Source: Clostridium_I sp047718555 (lineage in GTDB: Bacteria; Bacillota; Clostridia; Clostridiales; Clostridiaceae). From it: a DNA stretch of 64,000 bases. Positions 1 through 8,489 of the stretch are shown here, one piece after another. The DNA lies in assembly GCF_047718555.1 (NCBI RefSeq), contig NZ_JBDNRK010000013.1, positions 25,819 to 89,818 on the forward strand, read 5' to 3'. Position 1 is the first letter of the stretch. Every line of letters starts with the position of its first letter. The position numbers and the translations under genes are program-made. The notes beneath the pieces are model-generated. The model ran no database searches and had not been told where the DNA came from. It was given only the letters and a program-made list of their open reading frames with translations.

Positions 1-2
1 CC

Positions 3-1322
3 AGTTCTTGTAATGCAGGTTGTGCTCTAGGTCAACTTTCAGGCATAAGAGATGTGGCAATAATAAATCATGCTCCTTCTGGATGTACAGCTATGGCACC
101 TAATACTGAAGTTACTAATAGACAGTTAGCCGCTAAAAGAGGAGTTGCAAATGCAACAGTTTTTGTAGGGACAGATATGAATGAAAAGGATACAGTGTTT
201 GGCGGTGCAAGTAGTCTTAGTGAAATAGTAAAAGAAACCTATAACAGATATAAGCCAAAGGCAATTTTTATAGGTACATCTTGCTTAACTGGTATTATAG
301 GGGAAAATGTGGACAGTGTTGTAGAAGATCTTAAAAAAGAAATACCAGTACCTATAGCTGCAGTACATTGTGAAGGCTTCAGGTCAAGAATATGGGCAAC
401 CGGTTTTGATGCTTCAGACCATGCAGTACTTACAAGTATTGTAAAGCCACCAGAAAAAAAAGTTAATGTGATAAATTTTAAAAACTTTTATGAGAGTGCA
501 AGAGAGGAAATAACCGATATATTCTCAAATTTCGGTGTTAAACCTCTATTTTTATATCAAAATTCTACAGTTGAAGAACTTTCCCACATATCTGAATCTT
601 TAGCTACTGTAAGCATATGTGGTGTACTAGGATCATATCTTGGAAATGGATTGGAAGAAAAATATGGAGTTCCATTTGTAAAGAGCATAAACCCACTGGG
701 AGTTGCAGGCTTTGAAACCTGGCTTAGGGGTATAGGAAAGGTTATAAATAAAGAATCAGAGGTTGAAGCCTATATAGAGAAAGAAAGAGCTATATATTTA
801 CCTAAAATAGAAGAAGTCAAGAAAGAACTTAAGGGTCTTAGAGCTGTACTTGGAATGGGACCTGGCTATACTTATGAAGTATCCCGTGTACTTCAAGAGC
901 TAGACATGGAAGTAGTATGGGCAGCATCTTGGCATCACGATAAAAAACATGATAATGGTGAACTGCCAGCAGCACTTAAATACTTAGATGAACATTCCCC
1001 GTATAATTTCAAAGTAAGTGTAGCAGATCAACAGAATTATGAAATACTCAACATATTAAATGAGTATAAACCTGATATATATTTCTCACGTCATCCGGGA
1101 ACTACAGTATGGGCGATAAAACAGGGTGCATCTGCACTATGTGTTAATGATGAGTATATGATATTTGGATATAAAGGAACATTGGATTTTGCATACACAG
1201 TGCTTGATACAATAAAAAATAGAAGTTTTGAAAAGAATCTGGCAGCTAGAGTTAAATTACCTTACACAGAATGGTGGTACAATCAAGACAATTCACTGTT
1301 TATGACAAAGGAGGCAAAATAG
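3..1322 (+). CDS. Nitrogenase-like component 1, NifD-type subunit (5' end outside window)
   Basis: The frame is open from base 3, so the true start lies outside the window; the GTG at 54 is internal. About 439 residues are visible. The segment starting at base 3 reads SSCNAGC, followed by NHAPSGC (near bases 63-84) and GTSCLTGIIG (from base 273): the cysteine-bearing segments where nitrogenase component 1 proteins hold their bridging Fe-S cluster. It lies 3 bases before a NifK-type partner and just upstream of O-acetylhomoserine sulfhydrylase. Among nitrogenase-like families, methylthio-alkane reductase (MarDK), which frees methanethiol from small thioethers for methionine synthesis, has this kind of neighbourhood, so I favour that role. 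Substrate is inferred from context only. The reductase (NifH-like) and NifB-like partners must lie upstream. It could instead be another group IV nitrogenase-like enzyme. Confidence 0.85.
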   Translation, partial: SSCNAGCALGQLSGIRDVAIINHAPSGCTAMAPNTEVTNRQLAAKRGVANATVFVGTDMNEKDTVFGGASSLSEIVKETYNRYKPKAIFIGTSCLTGIIGENVDSVVEDLKKEIPVPIAAVHCEGFRSRIWATGFDASDHAVLTSIVKPPEKKVNVINFKNFYESAREEITDIFSNFGVKPLFLYQNSTVEELSHISESLATVSICGVLGSYLGNGLEEKYGVPFVKSINPLGVAGFETWLRGIGKVINKESEVEAYIEKERAIYLPKIEEVKKELKGLRAVLGMGPGYTYEVSRVLQELDMEVVWAASWHHDKKHDNGELPAALKYLDEHSPYNFKVSVADQQNYEILNILNEYKPDIYFSRHPGTTVWAIKQGASALCVNDEYMIFGYKGTLDFAYTVLDTIKNRSFEKNLAARVKLPYTEWWYNQDNSLFMTKEAK

Positions 1323-1325
1323 TAA

Positions 1326-2624
1326 ATGGCAAAAATATTAGATCAACCTAGGTATAAATGTGCTTTAACAGCTATGCAAACCGTACAATCAATTCCAGGG
1401 GCATTACCTATTTTACATTCAGGACCTGGATGTGGCCAAAAACTTGCAGGGGGAGCTGGGAGCTCTGGGCACTTTTCTCACAATATATTTCCTTGCACAA
1501 ATATAAGTGAAAAAGAAGTAGTATTTGGTGGAGAGAAAAAGCTTAGAGAAACCATATCCAATGCACTTAAGGTTATAGATGCGGAATTATATGTGGTATT
1601 AACCAGTTGTACATCAGAAGTTATAGGTGATGATGCAGAAGAAATTGTTCGTTCTTTTAAAAGTACTGAGAAACCAGTAATATATGCCTCAACACCAGGC
1701 TTTAAAGGTAACAATTATCTTGGCAATGATTGGGTAATAAAAGCTATTATTGAACAATATTTAAAGCCAACGGATAAGAAGGTAAAGGGACTTGTCAATA
1801 TATGGGCTGGAGTTCCATTACATGATCCATTCTGGCTTGGAAACTTAAGACAATTAGAGAAACTTGTGGCGGAGATTGGATTAATACCAAATACTATATT
1901 CGGCCACGACAGAGGTGTTAAAAATTTAGATAAGATACCAGAAGCGGAATTCAATCTTTTGGTAGCTCCTTGGGCAGGGATTGAAAATGTTGAACTTTTG
2001 AAAGAAAAGTTTGGTACACCTTATTTACATTATCCTACCCTTCCAATAGGTGCTACTGAAACTAGCAAGTTTTTACGTGCAGTAGGCGAATTTGCAGGGA
2101 TAGATAAGCAAAAAGTTGAAGATGTTATTACAAAAAATGAAGAAGAATATTATTACTATATAGAGCGTTTTGCAGATGTATTTCTTGAAACCCGTGTAAT
2201 GTCTAAAAGATTTGTGGTAGTATCAGATGCTCAGTATTCACTTGCGCTGACAAAATTTTTAGTTAATGATTTTGGGCTTTTCCCATCAAAGCAATATATA
2301 ATTGATGATACTCCAGATAAATATAGAAAAAATATAGAAGGATATTTCAAAGAATTAAATTATGGAATAGAAGCAGAAGTAGCATTCTCCAGTGATGGAT
2401 ATCAAATACACAATGAAATAAAAAATACTGATTTTCATGGTTATCCATTGATTTTAGGTAGTTCTTGGGAAAAGAAGGTAGCTCAAGAAACTAAAGCACA
2501 CTACCTATCAATTTCATGGCCTATTCAGGAAAGGCTTGTAATAAATAGTTCTTATGTAGGGTATGGTGGAGGACTTAAACTTTTGGAAGATATTTATTCA
2601 GTAGTTCTTACCAGATTTAATTAA
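1326..2624 (+). CDS. Nitrogenase-like component 1, NifK-type subunit
   Basis: This 432-residue protein is the likely beta partner of the preceding NifD-type subunit, translated from an ATG 3 bases after its stop. The N-terminus QPRYKCALTAMQTVQSIPGA, then HSGPGCGQK and TSCTSEVIGDD, supplies the conserved cysteines (about residues 12, 36 and 96) of component 1 beta-type proteins. NifK proteins of molybdenum nitrogenase are longer at the N-terminus; this compact form is typical of the nitrogenase-like group. With the downstream sulfhydrylase it fits a methylthio-alkane reductase, but sequence alone cannot exclude another reductase of the same superfamily. Translation is probably coupled to the upstream gene, since the intergenic gap holds only TAA. 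Confidence 0.85.
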   Translation: MAKILDQPRYKCALTAMQTVQSIPGALPILHSGPGCGQKLAGGAGSSGHFSHNIFPCTNISEKEVVFGGEKKLRETISNALKVIDAELYVVLTSCTSEVIGDDAEEIVRSFKSTEKPVIYASTPGFKGNNYLGNDWVIKAIIEQYLKPTDKKVKGLVNIWAGVPLHDPFWLGNLRQLEKLVAEIGLIPNTIFGHDRGVKNLDKIPEAEFNLLVAPWAGIENVELLKEKFGTPYLHYPTLPIGATETSKFLRAVGEFAGIDKQKVEDVITKNEEEYYYYIERFADVFLETRVMSKRFVVVSDAQYSLALTKFLVNDFGLFPSKQYIIDDTPDKYRKNIEGYFKELNYGIEAEVAFSSDGYQIHNEIKNTDFHGYPLILGSSWEKKVAQETKAHYLSISWPIQERLVINSSYVGYGGGLKLLEDIYSVVLTRFN

Positions 2625-2655
2625 TATGTTTTAAAATCGAGGGGGAGTATTAAAA

Positions 2656-3969
2656 ATGGCAAATGAAGAATTAAAATTTGATACATTAAAAATAAGAGGA
2701 GCCTATAATTCTGCTGAACATAATTATGCAGCTTCTGTGCCTATTTATGAAACAGCAGCTTTTGACTTAGGAAGCGCTGAAAGGGCAGGAAATTTATTTT
2801 CATTTTCTGAACCTGGATTTATTTATACTAGGGTAGGCAATCCTACTACTAATGTTTTGGAGCAAAGAGTAGCGGCATTAGATGGAGCTGCTGGTGCTGT
2901 GGCTGTTGGATCAGGAATGGCAGCAGTAACTTATACACTATTTAATGTAGCTGAGAATGGTGGAAGAATACTTACAACACCATATCTTTATGGAGGAACT
3001 ATTGATAGCTTCAAAAAGATATACCCTAAATTTGGTGTTGACATAGATAAGTCAGAGAATTTTCACAATCCTGAAGAGCTTGCCAAAGATATCAAACCAG
3101 ATACAAAAGCAATATTTGTAGAGAGTATAAGTAATCCTAATGCTGTTATAGCTGACTTGGAAGTACTGGCAAAAGTTGCTCATGATCATGATATTCCACT
3201 TATAGTTGATAATACTTTTGCAACTCCATATCTTCTTAATCCTATAAAATATGGCGCTGATATTGTTATCTATTCAGCTACAAAGGCTTTAGGAGGTCAT
3301 GGAAATTCAATTGCAGGACTTATCTTAGAAAGTGGTAAATTTAACTGGGGAAATGGGAAGTTTCCACAATTTTCTGAGGAATTAGACTACACTTTAAGAG
3401 ACTCAGAAGGAAAATCAAGAACCTTTTTAGATGTATTTCCTGAATTTCCTTTTACCTGGAGAATAAGAAAAAATTATCTTGCATATTTTGGTGCTGCTCT
3501 TAGTCCATTTAATTCTTATTTAACATTGATAGGAATTGAAACTCTTTCAGAGAGAATTCAAAAGCAAGTTGAAAATACTAAGAAAATAATTCATTATTTA
3601 GAAGACAATGATAAGGTTGAGTGGATTAAACATCCTTCTGCTAAGGATAATCCATATAAAGAACTTGCAGAAAAATATGTACCTAAAGGAGCAGGATCAA
3701 TTTTTAGCTTTGGATTTAAGGGCACAGATGAAGAAATTAATAAATTTTTGAATGCAATAAAATTATTCAATTATCATACAAATGTTGGAGATGTAAGATC
3801 TCTTATTATTAATTCTCCAAAGACAACTCATGGGGAACTTACAAGAGAGGAACAGGAATTTTCAGATATAGCACCAAATACAATTAGAATATCTGTAGGA
3901 TTAGAAGATCCTGAGGATCTTATTGCAGATTTGGACCAGGCATTTGAGGCAGCTTCAAAAAATAATTAA
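2656..3969 (+). CDS. metY: O-acetylhomoserine sulfhydrylase (PLP-dependent)
   Basis: This 437-residue protein of the Cys/Met-metabolism PLP enzyme family joins O-acetylhomoserine to sulfide or methanethiol, giving homocysteine or methionine. Visible motifs are YTRVGNPTTNVLEQRVAALD near residue 60, the cofactor region VDNTFATPYL near 190, and the Schiff-base lysine in SATKALGGHG near 213. The length and the long central insertion (residues ~225-260) match MetY rather than cystathionine gamma-synthase. GAGGGGG precedes the ATG by 9 bases. It follows the nitrogenase-like pair by 31 bases and is probably co-transcribed, which would let methanethiol released there be fixed directly as methionine. 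A decayed copy of its C-terminus lies at 10221-10301. Confidence 0.9.
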   Translation: MANEELKFDTLKIRGAYNSAEHNYAASVPIYETAAFDLGSAERAGNLFSFSEPGFIYTRVGNPTTNVLEQRVAALDGAAGAVAVGSGMAAVTYTLFNVAENGGRILTTPYLYGGTIDSFKKIYPKFGVDIDKSENFHNPEELAKDIKPDTKAIFVESISNPNAVIADLEVLAKVAHDHDIPLIVDNTFATPYLLNPIKYGADIVIYSATKALGGHGNSIAGLILESGKFNWGNGKFPQFSEELDYTLRDSEGKSRTFLDVFPEFPFTWRIRKNYLAYFGAALSPFNSYLTLIGIETLSERIQKQVENTKKIIHYLEDNDKVEWIKHPSAKDNPYKELAEKYVPKGAGSIFSFGFKGTDEEINKFLNAIKLFNYHTNVGDVRSLIINSPKTTHGELTREEQEFSDIAPNTIRISVGLEDPEDLIADLDQAFEAASKNN

Positions 3970-3970
3970 G

Positions 3971-4108
3971 TCAGTATGCTAGTCTATTTTGAATCCTACT
4001 GCGTCAACAGAACCCTCAGATAGCTCACTATCTTCGAAACCTGTTTCCTTGTTGGATTGAAAATATACGTTGCATCTTTGACTTGTTATTTATTTTCAGA
4101 TGCCTAAA
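3971..4108. repeat. Intergenic repeat element, full copy
   Basis: This non-coding block runs between metY and the first NifX-type gene. Its two ends (TCAGTATGCTAG, and CTTTGACTTGTTATTTATTT followed by TCAGATGCCTAAA) recur with few changes at 7449-7498, where the middle ~85 bases are missing. This suggests a small dispersed, non-coding element with an internal deletion derivative. A short hairpin (ATGCC/GGCAT) follows at 4099-4115. Confidence 0.5.
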
Positions 4109-4156
4109 AAGGCATTTGAATAATGTTTTAATATTCTTTTACGAGGAGATGATTTA

Positions 4157-4498
4157 ATGTCATATAAAGTTGCAATTGCCACTTCTGATGGTAAATTTGT
4201 TAATCAGCATTTTGGTAAAGCTACAAAATTTGAAATTTATGAAGTTGAAGATAAAAAATTCAATTTGTTAGAAGTTAGGGAAAATAGCCCTGCTTGCGGT
4301 GATAATGGTCATCAGGAAAATGCTATGTATGATAGCATAAATCTTTTATTGGATTGTAAAATAGTACTTATAAGTATGATAGGTGTGGGCCCGGACCAGG
4401 TATTATTTGATAAGGGTATACTCAGTTATGAAACTTCTGATTCCATAGAGAATGCCTTACAATATGTTTCTTCTAATATTGAAGGCAAATATTTTTAA
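4157..4498 (+). CDS. NifX/NifB-C-terminal-type cofactor-binding small protein, copy 1a
   Basis: This 113-residue protein consists of a single dinitrogenase iron-molybdenum cofactor biosynthesis domain, the fold of NifX, NafY and the NifB C-terminus. Diagnostic features are the start VAIATSDGKFVNQHFGKATK, in which the HFG motif is the usual cofactor-facing segment, and the later ETSDSIENALQYV. In nitrogenase systems such proteins carry or protect FeMo-co precursors. Here it lies beside a nitrogenase-like pair, so a role with that enzyme's cofactor is plausible but not shown. The start is set by GAGGAG ending 8 bases before ATG. It is paired with a second, different member 54 bases downstream, and both are duplicated at 10.3-11.2 kb. 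Confidence 0.8.
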   Translation: MSYKVAIATSDGKFVNQHFGKATKFEIYEVEDKKFNLLEVRENSPACGDNGHQENAMYDSINLLLDCKIVLISMIGVGPDQVLFDKGILSYETSDSIENALQYVSSNIEGKYF

Positions 4499-4552
4499 TA
4501 TAAATAAATTCCGAGTAAATAGGTATGTATGATAAGGATTGGAGATGATAAA

Positions 4553-4897
4553 ATGTCATACAAAATAGCAGTTGCCAGCAGTGATGGTAAAGATATAAAT
4601 CAGCACTTTGGAAGGGCTGAACAGTTTTTTGTCTATGAAGTAGAAGATGACAAGAATTTTAAATTTGTAGAATTAAGAAGAGCCACAGATTTTCATAGTG
4701 AACATGAGGATCATGTAACTAAATTGAAAAATACTATAAAAGGATTAAATGGATGTAAGATTGTATTAGTGACACAAATAGGAGATGGTGCTTCTAGAAT
4801 ATTAAGAAGTAATGGAATAGAGGCTTTTGACGTAGAAGATTCAATAGAGAATGCTTTACCTAAATTGATTAAATACTATTCAACAGTTAACTTGTAA
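4553..4897 (+). CDS. NifX/NifB-C-terminal-type cofactor-binding small protein, copy 1b
   Basis: This is the second member of the pair, about 114 residues, and more acidic. It opens with MSYKIAVASSDGKDINQHFG and ends with VEDSIENALPKLIKYY. The frame extends upstream to 4529, but GGAG at 4540-4543 fixes the ATG at 4553. The protein keeps the HFG motif. It differs from copy 1a through most of its length, so the two probably arose by an old duplication and may carry different precursors or work as a heterodimer. The promoter of the next unit starts almost at its stop codon. Confidence 0.8.
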   Translation: MSYKIAVASSDGKDINQHFGRAEQFFVYEVEDDKNFKFVELRRATDFHSEHEDHVTKLKNTIKGLNGCKIVLVTQIGDGASRILRSNGIEAFDVEDSIENALPKLIKYYSTVNL

Positions 4898-4906
4898 TAA
4901 AATCAT

Positions 4907-4935
4907 TTTACAAATATTAGTATAAAAATTATATT
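4907..4935 (+). promoter_or_regulatory. Promoter for the 5149 hydrolase unit
   Basis: TTTACA at 4907-4912, a 17-base spacer, and TATATT at 4930-4935. The start-site region that follows resembles the corresponding region at 11221-11279, which belongs to the duplicated block. Confidence 0.6.
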
Positions 4936-5025
4936 AATTACAATAAAATAGATTTGAAAAGTATGAATTGCATTTTAAGTTTAGTTCTAAAAAATGGAAC
5001 TATAATTAATAAAATATTTAATTTA

Positions 5026-5090
5026 GTTGATTAGATATACTAAAGGCTAAGTTTAATCTTAAAAGATTAAACTTAGCCTTTAGTATTTTA
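5026..5090 (+). promoter_or_regulatory. Shared leader element 1 (mini-hairpin plus terminator)
   Basis: GTTGA, then TTAG-ATATA-CTAA as the small hairpin, two linker bases, and a long terminator-like stem. TTAG/CTAA replaces the common CTAG/CTAG with pairing kept. The terminator arm is a perfect 21-bp inverted repeat that also takes in the CTAA of the small hairpin, so the two structures compete here. The T-run is weak. It lies 59 bases before the hydrolase start. Confidence 0.75.
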
Positions 5091-5148
5091 ATAATAGTGG
5101 GAATACAAACTCCAACTGAGTAAGATTCATTGATGAGGTGGTATATAA

Positions 5149-6129
5149 ATGGCAGTAAATATATTAAAAAAGATCCGCAATGCAGATTCTGAAAAAGCAT
5201 TTTTTTTCGAAGATTATGACGGAGTGAAAATATATACAAAAGTTTGGTATCCAAAAGAAAAAGATAATATAAAGGGAATTATTCAAATAGCACATGGTTT
5301 AGGGGAAACTACTGAGTATTATGAAGAATTTGCAAATTTTTTTAGAAGAAACGGATATGTAGTATATATTAATGAAGCATTAGGGCACGGTAGGACAGCA
5401 GGAAACATAGATGATTCAAATTATAAATATAATGCGGGTAATGCAGGGACAGATGGTTTAAATCACATGGCTGTAGATTTGAAAATATTAACTGAAAATA
5501 TTAAAAAGAAATATCCTGATAAAAAGATTTTTCTTCTAGGTCATAGTTTAGGGTCTGTAATATCACAAATTTATGCTTATAAATATGGTGGTGGTATAAA
5601 TGGCATTATATGCACTGGTGCAATAAGTGAATTAAATGAAGAAAGATTTGAATATTTATTACAGATAGCTAGAGAAGAAATAGAAAAACGTGGAAGACTT
5701 GAACCTTCAGTAGAAGTATTTAATGCTCTATTTGGAGATTTAAATGACAAATTTAAGCCTGCTAGAACAGAATTTGATTGGATAACCAGTGATGAAAAAT
5801 TGCTTAAGGAATCATTAGAATCACCTTATGCTAATATACCCTTTAACGTTGGTTTTTATTTTGACTTCATTAATGCATTAAAAGATAGAAACGAAAAGAA
5901 TAATATTGAAAAGATTCCAAAGGATTTACCAATATTTTTCCTGTCGGGCAGCGAGGATCCTCTTAGTGATAATGGTAATGGGATTAAAGAATTATTTAAT
6001 ATTTATAAAGAGCAAAGATTAAAAGATATATCTTTTAATATGTACGAAGGAAAAAGACACAGTATATTAAGAGAAACTAACAGAAATTTGGTGTTTAAAG
6101 ATATACTTCATTGGATTGATAGTCACTAA
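5149..6129 (+). CDS. Alpha/beta hydrolase, monoacylglycerol-lipase-like
   Basis: This 326-residue serine hydrolase is of the Hydrolase_4 (lysophospholipase/monoglyceride lipase) type. The oxyanion-side motif IAHGLGE is near residue 49, and the nucleophile elbow GHSLGS near 130. The acid is in SGSEDPLSD near 273, and the base histidine in EGKRHSILRE near 305. No signal peptide is seen, so it should act in the cytoplasm. Its substrate is unknown. Control by the shared leader places it in the putative sulfur regulon, so a thioester or sulfur-containing ester is possible but speculative. GAGGTGG precedes ATG by a normal distance. Confidence 0.8.
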   Translation: MAVNILKKIRNADSEKAFFFEDYDGVKIYTKVWYPKEKDNIKGIIQIAHGLGETTEYYEEFANFFRRNGYVVYINEALGHGRTAGNIDDSNYKYNAGNAGTDGLNHMAVDLKILTENIKKKYPDKKIFLLGHSLGSVISQIYAYKYGGGINGIICTGAISELNEERFEYLLQIAREEIEKRGRLEPSVEVFNALFGDLNDKFKPARTEFDWITSDEKLLKESLESPYANIPFNVGFYFDFINALKDRNEKNNIEKIPKDLPIFFLSGSEDPLSDNGNGIKELFNIYKEQRLKDISFNMYEGKRHSILRETNRNLVFKDILHWIDSH

Positions 6130-6138
6130 TTCTAATAA

Positions 6139-6170
6139 TAAATAAACTATTGATAAAAAATAGTTTATTT
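6139..6170 (+). terminator. Hairpin after the hydrolase gene
   Basis: An AAATAAACTATT / AATAGTTTATTT inverted repeat with a short loop, just after the stop at 6129. It is AT-only in the stem, followed by a mixed T/A tail, and overlaps the promoter of the next gene. It is probably a weak terminator. Confidence 0.45.
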
Positions 6171-6178
6171 ATTATAAT
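6150..6178 (+). promoter_or_regulatory. Promoter of the MFS gene
   Basis: TTGATA at 6150-6155, exactly 17 bases, TATAAT at 6173-6178. The expected start is about 6185, immediately before the perfect palindrome at 6187-6208. Confidence 0.7.
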
Positions 6179-6186
6179 TAGCTTGT

Positions 6187-6208
6187 ATTTAGTCGACGTC
6201 GACTAAAT
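6187..6208. promoter_or_regulatory. Perfect 22-bp palindromic operator
   Basis: ATTTAGTCGAC followed directly by its exact reverse complement GTCGACTAAAT. It covers about +2 to +23 of the predicted transcript, a classical repressor position. The nearest regulator gene is the GntR/FCD protein at 7521, a reasonable but unproved binder. Confidence 0.7.
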
Positions 6209-6242
6209 GTGAAAAGTTTTGAAAGAAGTGGTATTAGTGATT

Positions 6243-7427
6243 ATGAAAAATGATACTGTTGCAGATACAAATTTTAAATTAAATAATTCTTTAGTTTTAG
6301 TCATGGCAATAACCTGTGGGGTTACAGTAGCAAATTTATACTATATACAACCTTTACTCTCTGAAATAGCCAGAGTTTTTGGAGTTAATGAAGTAAGTAT
6401 AGGTTTTGTGGCTATGCTCACTCAAATAGGATACGCAGTTGGCATGTTCTTTTTACTTCCTTTGGCGGATATAAGAGAAAAAAGATTTATGATTGTTACA
6501 TTATTAATATGTGCTGCTTGTTCACTTATGTTGATGTCTTATTCCTTTAATATAAAATTTGTGGCAATTGCATCTTTTGCTATTGGCTTCACTTCTGTAG
6601 TTCCTCAACTTATGGTACCACTTTCAGCAGAACTTGCAGATCCAAAAGTAAGAGGCAAAATAATTGGTACAGTCTTTAGTGGATTATTAATAGGAATATT
6701 ATTATCCCGTACCTTCAGCGGAATTGTAGGAGAACATTTTGGATGGAGAGTAGTTTATTTTATTGCTTCAATAATGATGTTGATTTTAGCTGTTACTGTA
6801 AAGTTGTTAGTGCCTATATGTAAGCCTACTTCAAAATTAAAATATGGTCAATTAATGAAATCAATGGGAACACTAGTGAAAACTCAACCTGTTTTAAGAG
6901 AAGCTGCTTTTAATGGAGCTATGATGTTTGCTGCATTTAGTATACTTTGGACATCACTTACTTTTTTATTAGAAAGTTCACATTATCATATGGGTGCAGA
7001 GGTTGCTGGATTATTTGGATTAGTTGGAATTGCAGGAGCCTTAGCTTCACCGTCTGTAGGTAGAATAGCAGACAAGAAGAGTCCTAAATTTACTATTGGA
7101 ATAGCGATAATTATTACAATAATAGCATATATATTTTTCTTAGTTTTTGGGTTTAAAATTTGGGGATTAATTATTGGAGTTATATTGCTTGATTTGGGAG
7201 TTCAGTCCTGTCAGGTATCCAATCAGGCTAGAATACAAGCATTAGATGGAAAGGCTCGGAATAGAATTAATACGGTGTTTATGGTTTCCTATTTCATAGG
7301 AGGGGCTTTAGGATCTTTCTTTAGTTCATATAGCTATTTACATTTTGGATGGATTGGAGTATGTTTATTGGGATTGATTACGCAAGTTGCTGCACTTATT
7401 GGTTATAAACTTGGTAAAACAAAGTAA
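6243..7427 (+). CDS. MFS transporter (YgaY/NepI-like efflux type)
   Basis: This roughly 394-residue major facilitator has 12 predicted membrane segments. Sequence near residue 24 (GVTVANLYYIQPLLSEIA) and the loop PLADIREKRFMIV resemble bacterial exporters annotated as sugar-efflux or multidrug transporters. The frame can be extended to TTG 6219 or GTG 6237, but the GAAGTGG stretch at 6225-6231 best supports ATG 6243. The palindrome just downstream of its promoter implies tight local repression, possibly by the GntR protein encoded next, with the exported or sensed compound as inducer. The substrate cannot be read from the sequence. Confidence 0.75.
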   Translation: MKNDTVADTNFKLNNSLVLVMAITCGVTVANLYYIQPLLSEIARVFGVNEVSIGFVAMLTQIGYAVGMFFLLPLADIREKRFMIVTLLICAACSLMLMSYSFNIKFVAIASFAIGFTSVVPQLMVPLSAELADPKVRGKIIGTVFSGLLIGILLSRTFSGIVGEHFGWRVVYFIASIMMLILAVTVKLLVPICKPTSKLKYGQLMKSMGTLVKTQPVLREAAFNGAMMFAAFSILWTSLTFLLESSHYHMGAEVAGLFGLVGIAGALASPSVGRIADKKSPKFTIGIAIIITIIAYIFFLVFGFKIWGLIIGVILLDLGVQSCQVSNQARIQALDGKARNRINTVFMVSYFIGGALGSFFSSYSYLHFGWIGVCLLGLITQVAALIGYKLGKTK

Positions 7428-7448
7428 GGCACATTTAAATAAATAACT

Positions 7449-7498
7449 GGTCAATATGCTAGAATCTTTGACTTACTATTTATTTTCATATGCCTAAA
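7449..7498. repeat. Intergenic repeat element, deleted copy
   Basis: The two ends of the 3971-4108 element (TCAATATGCTAG and CTTTGACTTACTATTTATTT...ATGCCTAAA) are joined directly, with the central ~85 bases lacking. It sits between the MFS and GntR genes. Confidence 0.5.
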
Positions 7499-7520
7499 TC
7501 AAAGGAGATAAAGCAGAGAT

Positions 7521-8186
7521 ATGGATAAATTCATAATAAAAAAAACACAATCTTATTATGAACAGGCTTATAATAGCATTAAACAGATGATTTTTAATGG
7601 TACATTTAAAAATGGTGAATATATTTGTGAAACAAAGATTGCTGAACAATTTGAGACCAGTAGAAGTCCTGTAAGAGAAGCCATAAGAAGTTTAGAAATG
7701 GAAGGACTATTAATAAAAGATGGTAGAAAATTTAAAGTATATGAACCAACAAAAGAAGATATGCAGCAAATTTTTGAATGTCGTGAAGGTTTAGAATTTG
7801 TTGCAGTAAAACTGGCTACAGAAAGAGCTTCAAATGATGAGCTGGAGAAGATTGAAAATGCTTTATTTCAGGTTGAAAATGAAATAAAAAAGCCTAATTA
7901 TAAATTAGACACTGGAATAATTTTATTGAATACAAAATTTCATGATTTAATTTTAGAATATAGCAAAAACATTCGTATTAAAAATCAATTGGATAACTTA
8001 AAATCTTTAGTTTATTTTTATAGAATAATAACTTTAAATGAAAAAAATAGATATGAGGAAATATATGAACAACATCTAGAAATTTTTAGGCTTATGAAAG
8101 AAAGAAATTCACAAAAGGCAGCAGAATGTATGTTTAGACATATAGAATGCGATATAGAGCATGTTAGAATGTTAATAGATAATTGA
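7521..8186 (+). CDS. GntR-family regulator with FCD effector domain
   Basis: A 221-residue FadR-type GntR regulator. The N-terminal winged helix covers about residues 10-75, with the recognition region FETSRSPVREAIRSLEMEGL; the all-helical FCD ligand domain follows, with metal or ligand histidines expected in KFHDLI and the final RHIECDIEH. It probably represses the upstream MFS gene through the 22-bp palindrome (inference from position). FCD-type GntR proteins usually sense small organic acids. AAAGGAG precedes ATG. A decayed, internally deleted copy lies at 11303-11655. Confidence 0.85.
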   Translation: MDKFIIKKTQSYYEQAYNSIKQMIFNGTFKNGEYICETKIAEQFETSRSPVREAIRSLEMEGLLIKDGRKFKVYEPTKEDMQQIFECREGLEFVAVKLATERASNDELEKIENALFQVENEIKKPNYKLDTGIILLNTKFHDLILEYSKNIRIKNQLDNLKSLVYFYRIITLNEKNRYEEIYEQHLEIFRLMKERNSQKAAECMFRHIECDIEHVRMLIDN

Positions 8187-8204
8187 TTTACAATTTTATT
8201 AATA

Positions 8205-8233
8205 TTGACAAAATGATTTATTGGATTTATAAT
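8205..8233 (+). promoter_or_regulatory. Promoter of leader element 2
   Basis: TTGACA at 8205-8210, 17 bases, TATAAT at 8228-8233: a consensus sigma-A promoter just after the GntR gene. Confidence 0.75.
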
Positions 8234-8275
8234 AAAAACTAAATAAATTTAATGGTGGGAAAATTTCCATATACA

Positions 8276-8345
8276 GTTAACTAGACAAACTAGAGACTAT
8301 ATTTGCTTCTATATATTTGAAGTAAATAATAGTCTTTTTTATTTT
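8276..8345 (+). promoter_or_regulatory. Shared leader element 2
   Basis: GTTAA then CTAG-ACAAA-CTAG, AG, then a stem from ACTAT...AGTAAATAATAGT closing in a T-rich run (CTTTTTTATTTTTC). Downstream lie only a relic frame (8490-8576) and then cysK at 8690, so either it still serves cysK at long range or its original gene has been lost. Confidence 0.75.
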
Positions 8346-8489
8346 TCTATTTAAATATCAATACAACAATGATGAATATTAACATTAATACTTTAAAATT
8401 ACTAGTAGTTTACTGTGTTACTAGTAAAATTTAAGCTAATTATTGATTTTTAAAATAATCAACTAGTGTTTAATGGTTAGGGATAAGCA

